Assembly (NCBI RefSeq): GCF_000699445.3
Contig: NC_067199.1
Coordinates: forward strand, 33,650,902-33,714,901
DNA length: 64,000 nucleotides
Direction of reading: 5' to 3'
From: Schistosoma haematobium
Lineage: Eukaryota > Platyhelminthes > Trematoda > Strigeidida > Schistosomatidae
Positions within the stretch are counted from its first letter, which is position 1. Each line of letters begins with the position of its first letter. A program made the position numbers and the translations under genes. A model generated the notes under the pieces. It was not told the DNA's origin. It saw only the letters and a list, made by a program, of their open reading frames with translations, and did not search any database. Below are positions 23,780 through 35,695 of this stretch, piece after piece.

Positions 23780-24264
23780 CTAACCGGTGTTGGAACACCG
23801 ATTACCACGACGTGCAATGCTAACCGGTGTTGAAGATGGTTAGAAGAAAGTTAGGGGCGGCCAAACCAAAACGTGGCATCAGTCCACAAAGTCACTAACT
23901 TCTAGTCTGAGCCATGTTAGTAGATGCAGGCTACTTGGTTGGGGTCCGCGTGACTATCGTAACCAATGGTTGGAGACTCTTGGTGACATAGCTCAAAATC
24001 GATCACAATGGCATAGGTGTATACACTCGCTATCTTGCCTTAAACTAAGAGATTAAAATCGCTTCATATCTTTCTTTCTACTAACTAATTGTTTCTTCTT
24101 GTACTATATCCTTACATGCAATCTTTCTTTTACATATTACCACCTCTGAATTAACTACTTTTATGTATCCGGTGCCCATCTTGTTGTGTTAATGAGGTAT
24201 GGCAACTTGGACCAATGCATATATGTGCATGGTCCTACGTTGTAGCTGACTGATTGACTGACTG
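23780..24264 (+). mobile_element. 5'-truncated LINE insertion with 11-bp target duplication
   Basis: Flanked by a perfect AGAATCAACTT repeat (23769-23779, 24265-24275). Codes for the C-terminal L-P-R-R-A-M-L-T-G-V-E-D-G and L-G-W-G-P-R-D-Y-R-N-Q-W-L-E-T-L-G-D segments, with a frameshift or stop between them, and ends in a CTGA-type tail. The sequence is nearly identical to 43060-43525, so the family was active relatively recently. At the 5' junction CTAACCGGTGTTG (23780-23792) repeats a segment 40 bases inside (23820-23832). Confidence 0.92.
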
Positions 24265-24414
24265 AGAATCAACTTTTAGATTCATTAAAAACCATTTTCT
24301 TAGGCACACTAAGAAGCTTTAATTGAATGTAAATGGACTAATGAACTAATAATTTCCACTAAATGATTACAATTGACATTTTGGTAGAAAAAATAATGTC
24401 TCTCTAGTATTATA

Positions 24415-24852
24415 TAGTTACTGTATGGGACGGAAACTTGTAGAACTACGAAAGCATTCATCCAGAAAGTACAAGTGATTATTAACAGTTGTTTACGCAA
24501 AATACTTCGGATCCGATGGCCAGATACTATCAGCAACAACCTACTTTGGAAGAAAACAAACCAGGTTCCAGAGATGGAAGAAATCAGGAAGAAGCGCTAT
24601 AAGTGGATATGACACATATTGAGGAAAGCATCCAACTGTGTCACATGGCAAGCCCTCACTTAAAGTCCTCAAGCCAAAGGAGGAGAAGAAGACCAAAGAA
24701 CACATTATGCCAAGAAATAGTGACAGACATTAAAACAATTAACAACGATTGAATAAAACTAGAAAGGAGCATTCAGGACAGAATGAATTGAAGAATTATG
24801 GTCGTCGGCTTATGTTCCACTGGGAGTAACAGACGTAAGTAAGTATTACATA
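24415..24852 (+). mobile_element. RTE/SR2-like LINE, 3' terminal fragment
   Basis: Plus-strand remnant reading [10 protein letters not shown], then [19 protein letters not shown], and ending with S-N-R-R-K and GTAAGTAAGTA. Several frameshifts and stops. Confidence 0.85.
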
Positions 24853-24869
24853 ATGATATATTCATCTAA

Positions 24870-25460
24870 CCATTAACAACATTATTCACTTTTATCACTT
24901 ACATAATTCAATTCAACTGTTGTTTTGTTTTAACTAAAGTTTTCTTCAATATATTCTAATAAAATTCCCATTTGTTCGACATGATTTGTAAATATTGAAC
25001 ATTGAAATAGAATGTAACGCATAAATCATTTTGCCAAAAACAAACAAAACAAACTAGATCACGAATAAAACTCACAATAAATTCGATTGTTTTCATTCTA
25101 ATAATTAGATTTATTGATTTTTTTTTCTCCTCATGAACTGAAATGAAAATGAAATGATCAAAAAATTGGGAAAAAAAGTTTTAAAAAAAATTTTAAAAAA
25201 TGGGAAACTGTTTTTTTTCCTCATTTCGAATTAAAGGAAAACTAGAACTCAAACGTTATTATTTTTCTGTTATTCATTATGAATATTCAATTACTATGGG
25301 AATTCATAGATGCCAATATGTATTGAAAAGTTATATTGGTTATATGAAATTGATTTCACAAATGAAATCTATCTTAGTGTTTTAATGATAATTTCATAGA
25401 AACATTTGTTAGAAATTAATAATGACATCCTTATTATTGACAAATTTAATTTGATATTAG
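24870..25460. other. AT-rich spacer
   Basis: Poly(A)/poly(T) runs near 25175-25215. No gene recognised. Confidence 0.4.
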
Positions 25461-25464
25461 ATAC

Positions 25465-25700
25465 TGAAAACATCGGATACCGGGCTCAATGGTCTAGTAG
25501 GTTAGGCGTTCGCGCGCGAGACCGAAGGCCCTGGATTTGAATCCCACGAGCAGGATCGTAAATGCGCACTGTTGAAGAGTCCCAAAATAGGAAGAAACGA
25601 CTGTCCAGTGCTTCCAGGTTTCCGGCGGCGGCCTAACATCAATCGGTTCATGATCTTAATTAAAACTTAATAATCTCCACAACCCCTTATACTGGTAATT
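25465..25700 (+). repeat. SINE/hammerhead copy, leader missing
   Basis: Box A (GGCTCAATGGTCTAG), box B (GATTTGAATCC), stem I CACTG/CAGTG and a GTC triplet are present, but the core reads TTGAAGA and stem II ends AGGAA. Inactive-looking ribozyme. Confidence 0.8.
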
Positions 25701-25738
25701 AATTCTTGTTGTATCCCAGTGAGAATAATGAATGATAA

Positions 25739-26215
25739 CTGTTGGAATCAATTTATGGACTAATAATATATGTATATTGTTATCGTATGATTGCTAAATA
25801 ACTAACCTATTTATATTATTGTTCCTCTTATCATAAGCTTTATTTTGACCTATGAACTATTATTATACGATTTACCATTCTTGAGTTATGACCTGTCTGT
25901 CATTTACTATCTCCCACATTCACAGCCTTATTTGGCTAAATCTTGTACAAATGTTGTTTCTTATTTTATTGTACAATGTGGTCTGTTTGGCTGATATATT
26001 AACCTAATATGTTTGAAATAAATGATTTATATCGCAGAGGCTGAGATTGGTTTTCTGGACTTAACAGGCAAGGCTAGGCGGTAAGCAGGACGGATAAGGA
26101 CTCTAGACTGCCCGTACGGGTTTTATGCGTCATTGATCCGGTCGATAATTCACTGTTATCTAATTGGTGGTATCATTACGTTATACATTAATAGGACACA
26201 GGGCACAAGTTACAA
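25739..26215 (+). mobile_element. Possible solo LTR or LTR fragment
   Basis: Starts TGTTGGAATC, has AATAAA at about 26020 and, just after it, an unusually GC-rich stretch (CTTAACAGGCAAGGCTAGGC), an arrangement seen in LTRs. The right end and target duplication are not defined, and no gag/pol is adjacent. Confidence 0.3.
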
Positions 26216-26589
26216 TAGTTCTAATGGGGAAACTAAAAGAAACTGGAGTCAACTAGATTAAACAGGTTAGTGAATAATCATTACCACTTATCTTGAAAGG
26301 ATCATATGAATGGGATAATTTCAATATAATTTTCTAGAGATATAATGGTCGTTGAAGCAGCTGAAAGCTCTTGGATCAATCTTGCATGAATGAATTTCAG
26401 GGTGTGTAGTGAAACTAGAAAAAAAATCTGTTCAATACTAACTGGGTCTTTAGTGATTCGCTGGTTCATGTTGAAAATTAATAATAAGTTATATAAAACT
26501 CTCTCAGTTCATAAAATATTTACAAGGAAATCAGTTTCAGCTCTGATTTTATTTCAGATTTAAAAAATGGTACCATTTCTTGTAACAGT

Positions 26590-26925
26590 TATATGCTCAC
26601 TGGTGTCTAATTTCAAGAGGAAATTGTTGGAGTCTTACTAGAAAGCTGTACTCAATGGATTTCAATCATATTGATAATGTGCCACTTATCGACCAGTGGC
26701 ACTAAAAGATGGTTGATCAACACCGTGAACTATCTAAATCTACAAATATGATCCATTGAATGGTGACTCAGTGGTTTAAAAGTTACACACTCATCAGGAG
26801 ACCTGAGAGTCCTGAATTCAAATGTCCTATAATGTCATGGATGATCTCTGTCGCTGAGGTGTCCCATACTAGAATCGAACAGCTGTCCAATGCTTTATAG
26901 TTTTTCAATGGTTTTTTAACTGTTA
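26590..26925 (+). repeat. Diverged SINE/hammerhead copy
   Basis: Follows the SINE from leader to tail. Box A (GGTGACTCAGTGG) is recognisable, box B is not, and the hammerhead reads CTGAGGT with CGAAC. Confidence 0.7.
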
Positions 26926-27384
26926 TCACTTATTGATATAAACTATAAAACGTTTGGTTTTGATAAAAATTCATCTGAATTAATCAGATTTAAATAATCA
27001 CCTTAAAAGTGGTTTAATTGAATTGTGTATCATTCTACAAGTCAAGATCAAACAAACAGTTTTCATTAAAATACTTTCTTTAAAGATAAAACATTTCTAG
27101 GATTAAATCAATCACGGTCATGAAACAAAAATATGAATCAAATATACAGACAACTGATTTATTCTAAAGAGATCAAGATAAATGTTTTAAGTACGTGTGG
27201 ATACAAACTGTAGTTTATTGATTGTTATTACTTCAACTGTATATTACTGTTACATAAGTATCTCTAATGAACATGATTATTTGTAATTGGCATACAACTT
27301 TGAATCTCGTACCGGCATTTTTCTTCTTAATAAATAAAACTGTGAAATAAAAATTATAATTTAAGTACATTTTAACTAATAGAT

Positions 27385-27510
27385 TTTAATAGTGGACATC
27401 ATGAATCAACTTAAGTTAGAGCACCATGAAAAACCTGATAGCACTCCAAGGCTGTCTCATCCTAGTGTGAGGTTTCTCACCAGTGACCATCCACGACTAA
27501 ACACCAGCTT
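27385..27510 (-). repeat. SINE 3' fragment
   Basis: Reverse complement of the tail plus a decayed hammerhead; promoter missing. Confidence 0.65.
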
Positions 27511-27781
27511 TCTTTTCATGTTTCCTGAAACTCTTACGATATTTTTGAATTTTTAACAACAAATGAAAGCCGATGCTAAGTCTTCTTTGCAATTTCTTCA
27601 AGTGTTTATTCTTTCTAAATTGTTCTGAAAATTCACATTTAAACAAGAGGATTATTAACTCAAACCTATAAATTCCACTGGTAGCATGTTTATATATGAG
27701 AAATGATACGATAATGATTAAGTGATAAGTTGATTAATTACTGAATTTCATCTAAGCTCCCATATTAAGGAATAAGAAATA

Positions 27782-28125
27782 AATAAGTTCAACCGGGTCT
27801 GTTGTGAAATAGTAACTCACTGAAGAAAATGATGGATGTGTCGCTCAATTTCGTGGATTAGTTGAAGTTAGACATTTACACCGTTGGTTGCTGGCCATCT
27901 CAGTGGTCTAGAGGTTAAGCGATCATGCGCGAGACCGATAGGTCCTGGGTTCGAATCGCGCGAGGTGGGATAATGAATGCGCACTGTTGAGGAGTCCCAC
28001 AATAGGACGAAAGGGGTGTTGGAATGCTTCCAGGTTTTCCATGATTGTCTAGCTTTAACTGACTTATGATCTCAACTATCGAAATTACTATAATATTCAC
28101 AAAACCCCTTCTGATACTGATGGAT
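27782..28125 (+). repeat. SINE/hammerhead copy, nearly full length
   Basis: Leader, box A (CTCAGTGGTCTAGAGG), box B (GGTTCGAATCGC), hammerhead with stem II GTCC/GGAC intact but core TTGAGGA and altered cleavage site, and the complete tail ending ACAAAACCCC. Confidence 0.85.
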
Positions 28126-28129
28126 TTTA

Positions 28130-29565
28130 AATAGTTAAACTAAATTGTCTAGACAATAAATGACTATGTCTAAATTTTATTCAAGTTCTAGACATTAGGA
28201 AAGAATACACTACTTTACACTTCTTAAATAAGTAATTTAAAAATGGATCATCTCATTTCCCTTACTACAAATTATATAACTATCTTTAAAAAGTAGGGCA
28301 TATTTATTTCCAATGTTAGTATTTTTGTTCGTATTTGGTTTTGTTTGTTTGTTTGTTTTTATATTTGATTAACTGCATATCGTTTTTTAATCATTCTATG
28401 CAATAATGATAGAGCTTACTTTGAGTAAACATGGGATTTTCCAAATTATTTCGCAACAACTAAATAAATTCATCATTAAATAACGAAACAATTGGTCTTA
28501 TAAAATACTACAATTAATAAGTGGATCAATATGACAGTTAAATTATGTGACCAATATCTAACAATCTACTCAAATAGATTGGTGAAATACCAATCAACTG
28601 ACTGAATTTAAGGTACATTTATAGAGTAAGGGAATCGAAGTTGTCAATTGCTAATCAATTACTCATTCATACGCAGTATAGAACCTAAGACATATGTGAA
28701 CTGAATCACAACACATTTATACAGTCAAATAAAATATTAAACACAAATAATAGAGTATTAGAAGTAGTAATAGCATCAGTAGCGATTGAAACGATCAAGT
28801 GTAGATCATATACTTATAAAAGGAATAATTTATTCATTGAACACAGTTAATTCACAGGTGAAAACGAGGGTTACAAAGTGATAGTTTTAATAAAATTAAC
28901 GGTTCATGGTGTCCAATGATTATTTAGGATTTATGAAGATATTTTTCGCATAAAATAACCAATCATACACATTTAATTCTAACTATTCTGCAAACTATAT
29001 GCGAAATAAAAATAATGATTATGAAGCGATATACAACATGATAAAATGAAGAAATAGAATTTACTTCATTGGTTTTGAAAACCAAATGTATATAGTGCGA
29101 GTAGAGTTATAAACAATAAGTAGAAAGCCTCAACTGAGAATTCATTCTGATTGACCGTTATTAAAAAGGTGTATCAGGAATGCGGATTTGAATTAACGGT
29201 AGTTAGTGTTCAAATCAGAAACGCTATCATTAAGCTATTCATTAGAAACCGATCATAATAAACGACTAGACAAGCATCATATCAGTTATTGTCCACTAAT
29301 AAAAGTAGCATAAATCAATTAAACTTAAAAAGGTGGATGGTTGGACGTTGAATTAATTGTTTAAATGTAGTGCACTCACTTTGAAATTCGCAGTCCAAGA
29401 ATCAAAGTTCTAACAGAGTTGCCACTATACACAATATGTGATCACATATTAAACAGATAATAAATCAACAAATACCCTTTACCTTCAATTAATTCTACAA
29501 CGAATATTAGTTCATGTTGTGAAATAATCTTCAAATTGGTATGTGCGGTTGGTAGAGATAATAGT
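28130..29565. other. AT-rich spacer
   Basis: (GTTT)n-like run near 28340-28360. Possible decayed repeats at 28620-28700 and 29330-29420. No gene recognised. Confidence 0.4.
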
Positions 29566-29571
29566 GATTTC

Positions 29572-30170
29572 ACAGTTCGAACCATGGAGTAACCTTAGCT
29601 GGCTTACCATTAGAAACCTGGAAGCTTTCGACGGCCGTTTCGTCCTAGAATAGGACTCCTCAGTAGTGTGCATCGACAATCTCCAATGAGAGAATCGAAT
29701 TCAGGACTTTTAGTTACAAGTGTGAACGCTTAACTTTTAGACTATTAAGCTGACCGGCTAATGTTTCTAAGTTTCCATCAGTGGTATAGCTCAGATGGAC
29801 TCGTGATTTCAATTGTGGAATACTACAATCTCCACAAATCTCTCATACTAATAACAATCATGTGCTCAACAATGACGAGTTCCAAGAGGTAATTCCTGGA
29901 GTTCTAGTGAAAAACTGTGACCAGTCAAGTTTAATCCGCATCGAGTGCGAGATAATTATGCACCAAAGGTGAAGTGTTGCGTAAGATCATGGGTTGATTG
30001 GAATTAGACATTCACAGCTCGGTGTTCTACAATTCAAGAGTTTGTACGCGAGACTTCAGGTTCTAAGTTCGATTTCCGTATGGAGGATCGAGGATGCGCA
30101 CTGCTGAGGAGACTCATACTGGGACGGAATGGCCATTGACTGACTCCAAGTTTATATCCTAGTTTATATC
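29572..30170. repeat. SINE fold-back pair, both halves long
   Basis: Minus-strand copy 29572-29765 (core CTGAGGA, stem II, GAAAC and GTC all present, but stem I no longer pairs) is followed by a plus-strand tail and then a complete plus-strand unit (leader about 29860, hammerhead about 30095-30140, with stem II and GAAA mutated). Confidence 0.75.
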
Positions 30171-30519
30171 ACATCGTAATTTTGAAATGTTAAAGTCATT
30201 TAAAACTTAATTTGATTATTCTTGCTATTAATGCAACAAGCTTTTTACAATTAGTGAATCAACCCATCATTAATCTATTTAATAATTCAGTACATACTTA
30301 TTCTAATCATTATCTGTTTATATCTATGAATAAATCATTAACTAGTCATCTGAAAAAAAACATTTTATATACAAGAAACTATAATTATTATTATCACGAT
30401 TGTTCTACTTAATGTACTACTTAATTGATACATAATTCTTATCATCAAAACAGTATATAAAGCATTTGATATGAAAACATCAATAGAGAATTTAAAGAAT
30501 AGACGCTTACAAAACACAT

Positions 30520-30665
30520 TAGTATTAGTATCAGAAGGGGTTTTGTGGATATTATAGCGATTTCAGTAGTTGAAATCATGGGTCAATTGAAGCTAGACTA
30601 CCATGGAAAACCTGAAAGTACTCTTCAGTAGTGCGCATCTTCGATCCCACCTCGCGAGATTCTTG
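30520..30665 (-). repeat. SINE fragment with ribozyme deleted
   Basis: Tail and box B-side sequence are joined with the catalytic segment missing between GAAAGTACTC and TTCAGTAGTGCG. Confidence 0.7.
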
Positions 30666-30849
30666 TTTATTTGTCATTTAGAAAAAATCTTTTCTGTTGA
30701 CTATTTGGCTTTGATAATGTATAAATTGAAATTACATGAAACCTATTTTATCCTATATAAAACTGATCCATCACATTTGATAACATTTTAATAATAACAT
30801 TGTCAATGAGACTCGAATATAATACTAAAAGGTTTTAAAATTCAAAGTA

Positions 30850-31065
30850 TTAAATTGGCTGAAGCTAGACATTAACACCATTGGATGCCGGTTTAGTGGA
30901 CTAGAGAATAAGCGTTCACTCACGAGACCAAATGGCATGGGTTTATATCACGCGTGCGGAGTCGTAGACAAGGACTGCTGAGGGATCCCATAATAGGATG
31001 AAATCACCATCCAGTGCTTCTAGGTTTCCAATGATGGTCTAACATCGATTAATTTATGGATTCAA
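30850..31065 (+). repeat. SINE/hammerhead copy, leader mostly missing
   Basis: Box A region, degenerate box B, hammerhead core CTGAGGG with GAAA, and tail. Confidence 0.75.
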
Positions 31066-31069
31066 TAAA

Positions 31070-31920
31070 GCAAAACAAAGCATAAAGAAGGATCTTACTA
31101 ACTGAAATGAAACTTTTGAAATCAAATAAAAAATCTAAACAGAAAGGACCATTTATAGTGAATAAATCTGATTCAATACTACCAATTTTGAGTCATGTCA
31201 CTTAAGATAATTAAATATTGATCGTGATTGCCGAATGGATCTTAATCGGTTAGTGTAGATCTACTAATTCAATTCCTGGCTCAAGGTTTGTGTAATTGGC
31301 TTTCAATCACCCTCATATTATTTTTTTACAACAAGCATAGTTTCACTATAAGACTCCTTAAAATGGAAATAGATTGTCTATACTTGGTAGAGAAGAATGA
31401 TTCATTCATCATATACACATCAAAATAATCTTTTCTCATCAAGGCTTACATATTTGTATTATAAATATGACAGATATCAAATGACTTTAGTCTATGAAAC
31501 TAAATGTTGTGATAAACTGATTTTTGTAATGATAAAACAATAGAATATTAATCTATCAATCATAGATATCTATAACTGAATATTCATAGCGTTTCAAAGA
31601 TTATATATATATATAATCAACAATGAAGCTGTATTCTATATGACCTCAAAATAATTACGTTATTATATTATAGGTTTATTTGTTTATCTATTTACTTGTC
31701 ATCAATATATCTAACTTGTTGTGGTTATGGTTTATAAAAATTCATACATATATACTAACTAAATGAAACAAAACATAGTTTAAATGTCAAGTTAACTAAC
31801 TATACACAATCTCTCTCATGAAATGACATAGACTGAAAAAAAGTGGTGAATGATTGTAAAGTAATGAAAAAATGGTTTTGTTTCTCAATCTTCGTCTTAT
31901 ACCTTCTTCTACATTCATTT
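31070..31920. other. AT-rich spacer
   Basis: No gene or repeat family recognised apart from a short TA run near 31603-31617. Confidence 0.4.
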
Positions 31921-31934
31921 GATACTCTAGATTA

Positions 31935-31947
31935 CTATTACTACTAT

Positions 31948-31987
<40 letters not shown>

Positions 31988-32008
31988 GCGAATAATAATA
32001 ATAATAAG
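31935..32008. repeat. (CTA)n and (AAT)n compound microsatellite
   Basis: About seventeen CTA-type triplets followed, after GCG, by six ATA-type triplets. Confidence 0.9.
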
Positions 32009-32289
32009 ACTTGAATTCGATAATATCTGATAATCGTATACCTGTCATTACTAATATGATATACAGAGTTCTATTTAAAATTATTGACGTGAATCACAAA
32101 GTCAAAAGATAAATAATTTAGAAACAAACAAACAAAGGATTAATAATTTACTTAAGTAAAACAAATGAAAGTTTAGAAACAATTCACATCGATAGTTAAC
32201 ATTTGTTTAGGTGTTAGTTTTAGTGTATGTTAAACAGTGTTTGATAGCAAAAAATACTTTAGATTTTTATCAAAGCTAATATATAAGAT

Positions 32290-32440
32290 TGTATGTTAGA
32301 TGGTTGAAGATAGTCGACTGAAAATACTAGAATTAAGTTTCTTGCTAGTTGGCACTTGTCAGTAAGGTTCACTTTCAATCTTGAGGGAATCGTTGCTTAT
32401 AGTAACATTTAAACCCACATCACCTAGCTTTACAATTTTA
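32290..32440 (+). repeat. Dispersed repeat (TTAGATGGTTG family)
   Basis: Best copy of the family also at 16862-17000. Contains CTAGTTGGCACTTGTCAG and CTTGAGGGAATCG, then a degenerate AACCCACATCACC. Confidence 0.5.
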
Positions 32441-32994
32441 GATAATAACACAACACCATTGAGGCAGCAATTGACCTTATGTAGGACAGCGATATTTATG
32501 AATGACTGATTGTTGAGTATTATTCTTGTCGAATATATTGTCACTGATCGAGTTATACTGAGTTCTGTCGTCACTGTACAGTATAACACTTTATGTTATA
32601 ATAGGTACACATTATACTAAGATGTACTTGAAATTAGTATACACCATGGACTGATTTATCTAGAAAAATCATTTTAAATCAAGAAACACTGAAGATATGC
32701 TTCATCCTAGTACAAAACTCCGCAATAGACAGCATTGACGATCACACAAGTCACTAAATCCAATACCTTTAGGTTTTTCAGAGTTTTGATCAAAATTTCT
32801 ACATTTCTAGCGTCAAAAAACAAAATCATCCTAACAAACATTTAATTTGATATGGTTAAGATTTGTAGCTCAGGTGTATGGTTTAATTGTGAGGCTTTCA
32901 TTGTTCTTATCAACACAAAGTCCTGGTAGAAATTTCTTCACATATTACTAACAACTTGTCCTGCCAACCTTGATTTTGATTGGTTATTGTTGAC

Positions 32995-33370
32995 CAATTT
33001 TGAAAAACTCTACATCGGTTATAAAGGAAGGTCATTTCATCTTCACCTACATGAACGTTCATTAGCCATAAAACGCTAAGATAAGTCCACGCTTATATCG
33101 GTGCATACAGAAATTTATAGACATAAATTAAACTGGAAAAATGTCGAAACCTGGGAAAGACCGAGTACTAGAAACACCAGAGAATTTTTAGAAGCTTGGC
33201 ACTTAGGTCAATAAGCAATCAACAAACATATTGAAATCGATTCGATTTATCAATCAATCAGAAAAATTATGGGCGAACACAGGACCGCGAGTAGAATCAA
33301 AGGGCGACAAAATCAAAATAAAGAGGAAGATAATGACAGGCTAAATTTCAACAATAACCAATCAAGATAG
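32995..33370 (+). pseudogene. GIY-YIG endonuclease fragment (PLE-like)
   Basis: Reads L-Y-I-G-Y-K-G-R-S-F-H-L-H-L-H-E, a stop, then L-N-W-K-N-V-E-T-W-E-R and R-E-F-L-E-A-W-H, another stop, then I-D-S-I-Y-Q-S-I-R. YIG and the later E-F-L-E-A-W segment fit a GIY-YIG nuclease of a different subfamily from the one at 8268-9000. No RT remains. Confidence 0.7.
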
Positions 33371-33431
33371 AGGTTGGCAGTACAAGCTGTTAGTAATATG
33401 TGTAATTCAAATATTCCACTTCTACTAGAAC

Positions 33432-33475
33432 GTTGTGTTGATGTTGTTGAGAAGAACAATGAAAGCTTCACGATT
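33432..33475 (+). ncRNA. Decayed hammerhead-like motif of the terminal module
   Basis: GTG and CAC (stem I) bracket TTGATG, a hairpin TTGTT/AACAA and GAAAGCTT. The core differs from CTGATGA, so this copy is probably inactive. Confidence 0.4.
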
Positions 33476-33549
33476 AAGCCGTTCACCTCAGAGAACGAAA
33501 CTGCGACAATATTATACCGTTAAGATTTTTGACACAATTTTGATCAGTT

Positions 33550-33705
33550 TTGTTTGGCATACGTAAATCCGTTGCGGATTACCTCATCCTGGCCATTACA
33601 TTAGAAGACTTTGTATAATAGATCGAATGTGGCTATCAATGGCATCCAAAACGTCAAATTTGCGTACTTCGAGACTTGCTAGCTGAAAATTATCTATATC
33701 ATAGA
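33550..33705 (-). repeat. Decayed Smα-type unit
   Basis: Aligns with 6190-6331: ATTGCGGATTACC, TGGCTATCAATGGCATCC and a degraded hammerhead. Too mutated to fold. Confidence 0.5.
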
Positions 33706-33911
33706 TTTATTGTTCATTCTGGAATGATGTGTTTAATGACTGAAGTGAAGATGACTGGGTTCGAATTCGTCAGTAAACATCAACCTTAAAATCTAGATAC
33801 ATTTAGCAAATGAGTACTAAAAATGACAAAACGCTTGATGCAGTTTACACTCCTAGCTACATTCCATCTATTCTATAAAATCATTTCAATAAGCGTTTGA
33901 TTATTTTAGAG

Positions 33912-34110
33912 TGTGAAAAGGGGCTTTTGTGGATATTATGGTAGTTACACTCGTTGAGATCATGAGTCAATTGAAGCTAGGCCAGCATGGAAAACCTTGG
34001 ATTGTGGATGCGTACTGCTGAGTCCCATACTAGTACGAAACGGCCTTCCAGTACTTCCAGGTTTTCCGTAGTGGTCTAGCTTCAATTGTCTCATATTCTC
34101 AACTACTTTG
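33912..34110. repeat. SINE fold-back pair
   Basis: Minus-strand tail (33912-34000) joined to a plus-strand hammerhead and tail (34001-34110). The plus hammerhead lost part of CTGAGGAG. Confidence 0.75.
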
Positions 34111-34114
34111 TAAT

Positions 34115-34740
34115 ATTCAGTATTCACTACAATATATAACTACTCGGTAAAATAAAAGGTATTTAATTTATTTTATTGAAATAACATTGTCACAAAAAAG
34201 GTATTACTATTCGGATTGAATAATAAGGAAAAGTGAAGATTTGGTTTTTAAAGAAACGTATTACCGATGAGTATCAGCTTGAAAACAATTGAAGAAACCT
34301 ATTAATTATTTGTAAAGTTACATTCAGATATATATGGGCGAATAATATTGTTTTCGATTAGATTCTTATCAGGATTTACTCTAATATACAGTAAGATTTA
34401 TATGCATATACGAAATCATTAAATAAATCCAGGCAGTTTATGAACTTCAGTAATAACAGTGGAATAGATTATATAAATAAGTGAAAAGTACAAATTGGTA
34501 GTGTGATGACAGGTGTACTAGTTGTGAAAAGAATGATAAAGGCTTGGCTTACTGTTACATAATGGGAAATAGGTCAATAATTAGAAAAAAATATAGACAC
34601 TAAAATAGCACTCATGAAAAAATTGTAAGATTACGTTTAGATAATTGAACCATGATAAATATATTTAAGAAAAAATAGAATAACAGGAGGGGGTGAAGAA
34701 GAAAATAACACTGAAGAGAAGGTATCGAAAATAATAACAA
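34115..34740. other. AT-rich spacer
   Basis: No gene or repeat family recognised. Confidence 0.4.
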
Positions 34741-34744
34741 ATAA

Positions 34745-34950
34745 AATAAACATTAACACCATTCGATGCCGGCCAGCTCGCGCAAGACCGATAGCTCCTA
34801 GGTTCGAATCTCGCGAAGCGAACTCATGGGTGTGCACTGTCGTGGAGTCCCACAATAGGACAAAACAGCCTTGGAATGCTTTCAGATTTTCTATGATAGT
34901 CTAGCTTTAATTGACTCATGATTTCAACCATTGAAATAATAGTATTCCAA
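34745..34950 (+). repeat. SINE/hammerhead copy lacking box A
   Basis: The promoter is deleted between GCCGGC and CAGCTCGCG. Box B (GGTTCGAATCTC) is intact. Core damaged (GTCGTGGA, CAAAAC). Confidence 0.8.
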
Positions 34951-34954
34951 ATTT

Positions 34955-35690
34955 CTTATGAACACAAAGTCTGATGAAGATCTAATCGAAAACAATATTG
35001 TTCACTTATATTTATGTTGTTCTAAATCAAAATACTGGGAATTCTGATGTAACAAAACTTAAAGATGAAGGATGTATTTGTAAAATCTTAGCGAATGAAT
35101 TTGAAATAAATCCAATGTGTTCGCCTAGCACTAAACTATCTAATAGTAAATAAATAAATTATGAGAAAAAAAAATTTATTTCTTCGTGTATAAAATTATC
35201 AATTCATCTGGAGAAAAACAAAACAAATGATAAATCGTTAATATTCATTTATTGAACATGCTGAAATGTTTGTTTGCTTGTTTGTTCTCTCTCCTTAACT
35301 CCCTAAACCCCTCTCCCCTCCCTCCTTCCCCCCTCTCTCTCTCGCTTTCTAAGTTAATATATTGAATTAACTTTATCTTACAAGGTTGAATAATTATTAG
35401 ACAATAAATAATAATTAATATTGTCCATTAATTCATTATATGGTTATTGTTAAGGTACAACGAACAAACAAATTTTTACGTTCATATATTCTATTCTATA
35501 AATATATACATTTAGTTCAGTTATTCTTTTTCTTCTCCTTCTTCTTCCTTTTGTTCTTCTTCTTCTTCTTCTTCTTCTTCTTCTTCTTTATAACATGAAT
35601 AAACTAAGCATTTTCTTTTTTTTATTTTTACAGGAATTGTAAGATTCAAATGAGATTTCGTTTAAGTACTAAGAAAATGAGAGAAAGATG
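34955..35690. other. AT-rich spacer with (TTC)n
   Basis: A pyrimidine tract lies at 35283-35349 and a (TTC)n run at about 35551-35588. No gene recognised. Confidence 0.5.
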
Positions 35691-35695
35691 GTGGA

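Larger units (their letters stand above)
32863..33495 (+). mobile_element. GIY-YIG retroelement remnant between long inverted arms
   Basis: Left arm 32863-32993 is the imperfect reverse complement of right arm 33349-33495; the innermost 50 bases differ at only a few sites. Between them the plus strand encodes a short GIY-YIG fragment. Each arm ends in the terminal module also found alone at 35696-35815, 38995-39110 and 44318-44430. Inverted terminal repeats around a 5'-truncated copy are known for Penelope-like elements, and that is the likely class. Confidence 0.75.
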
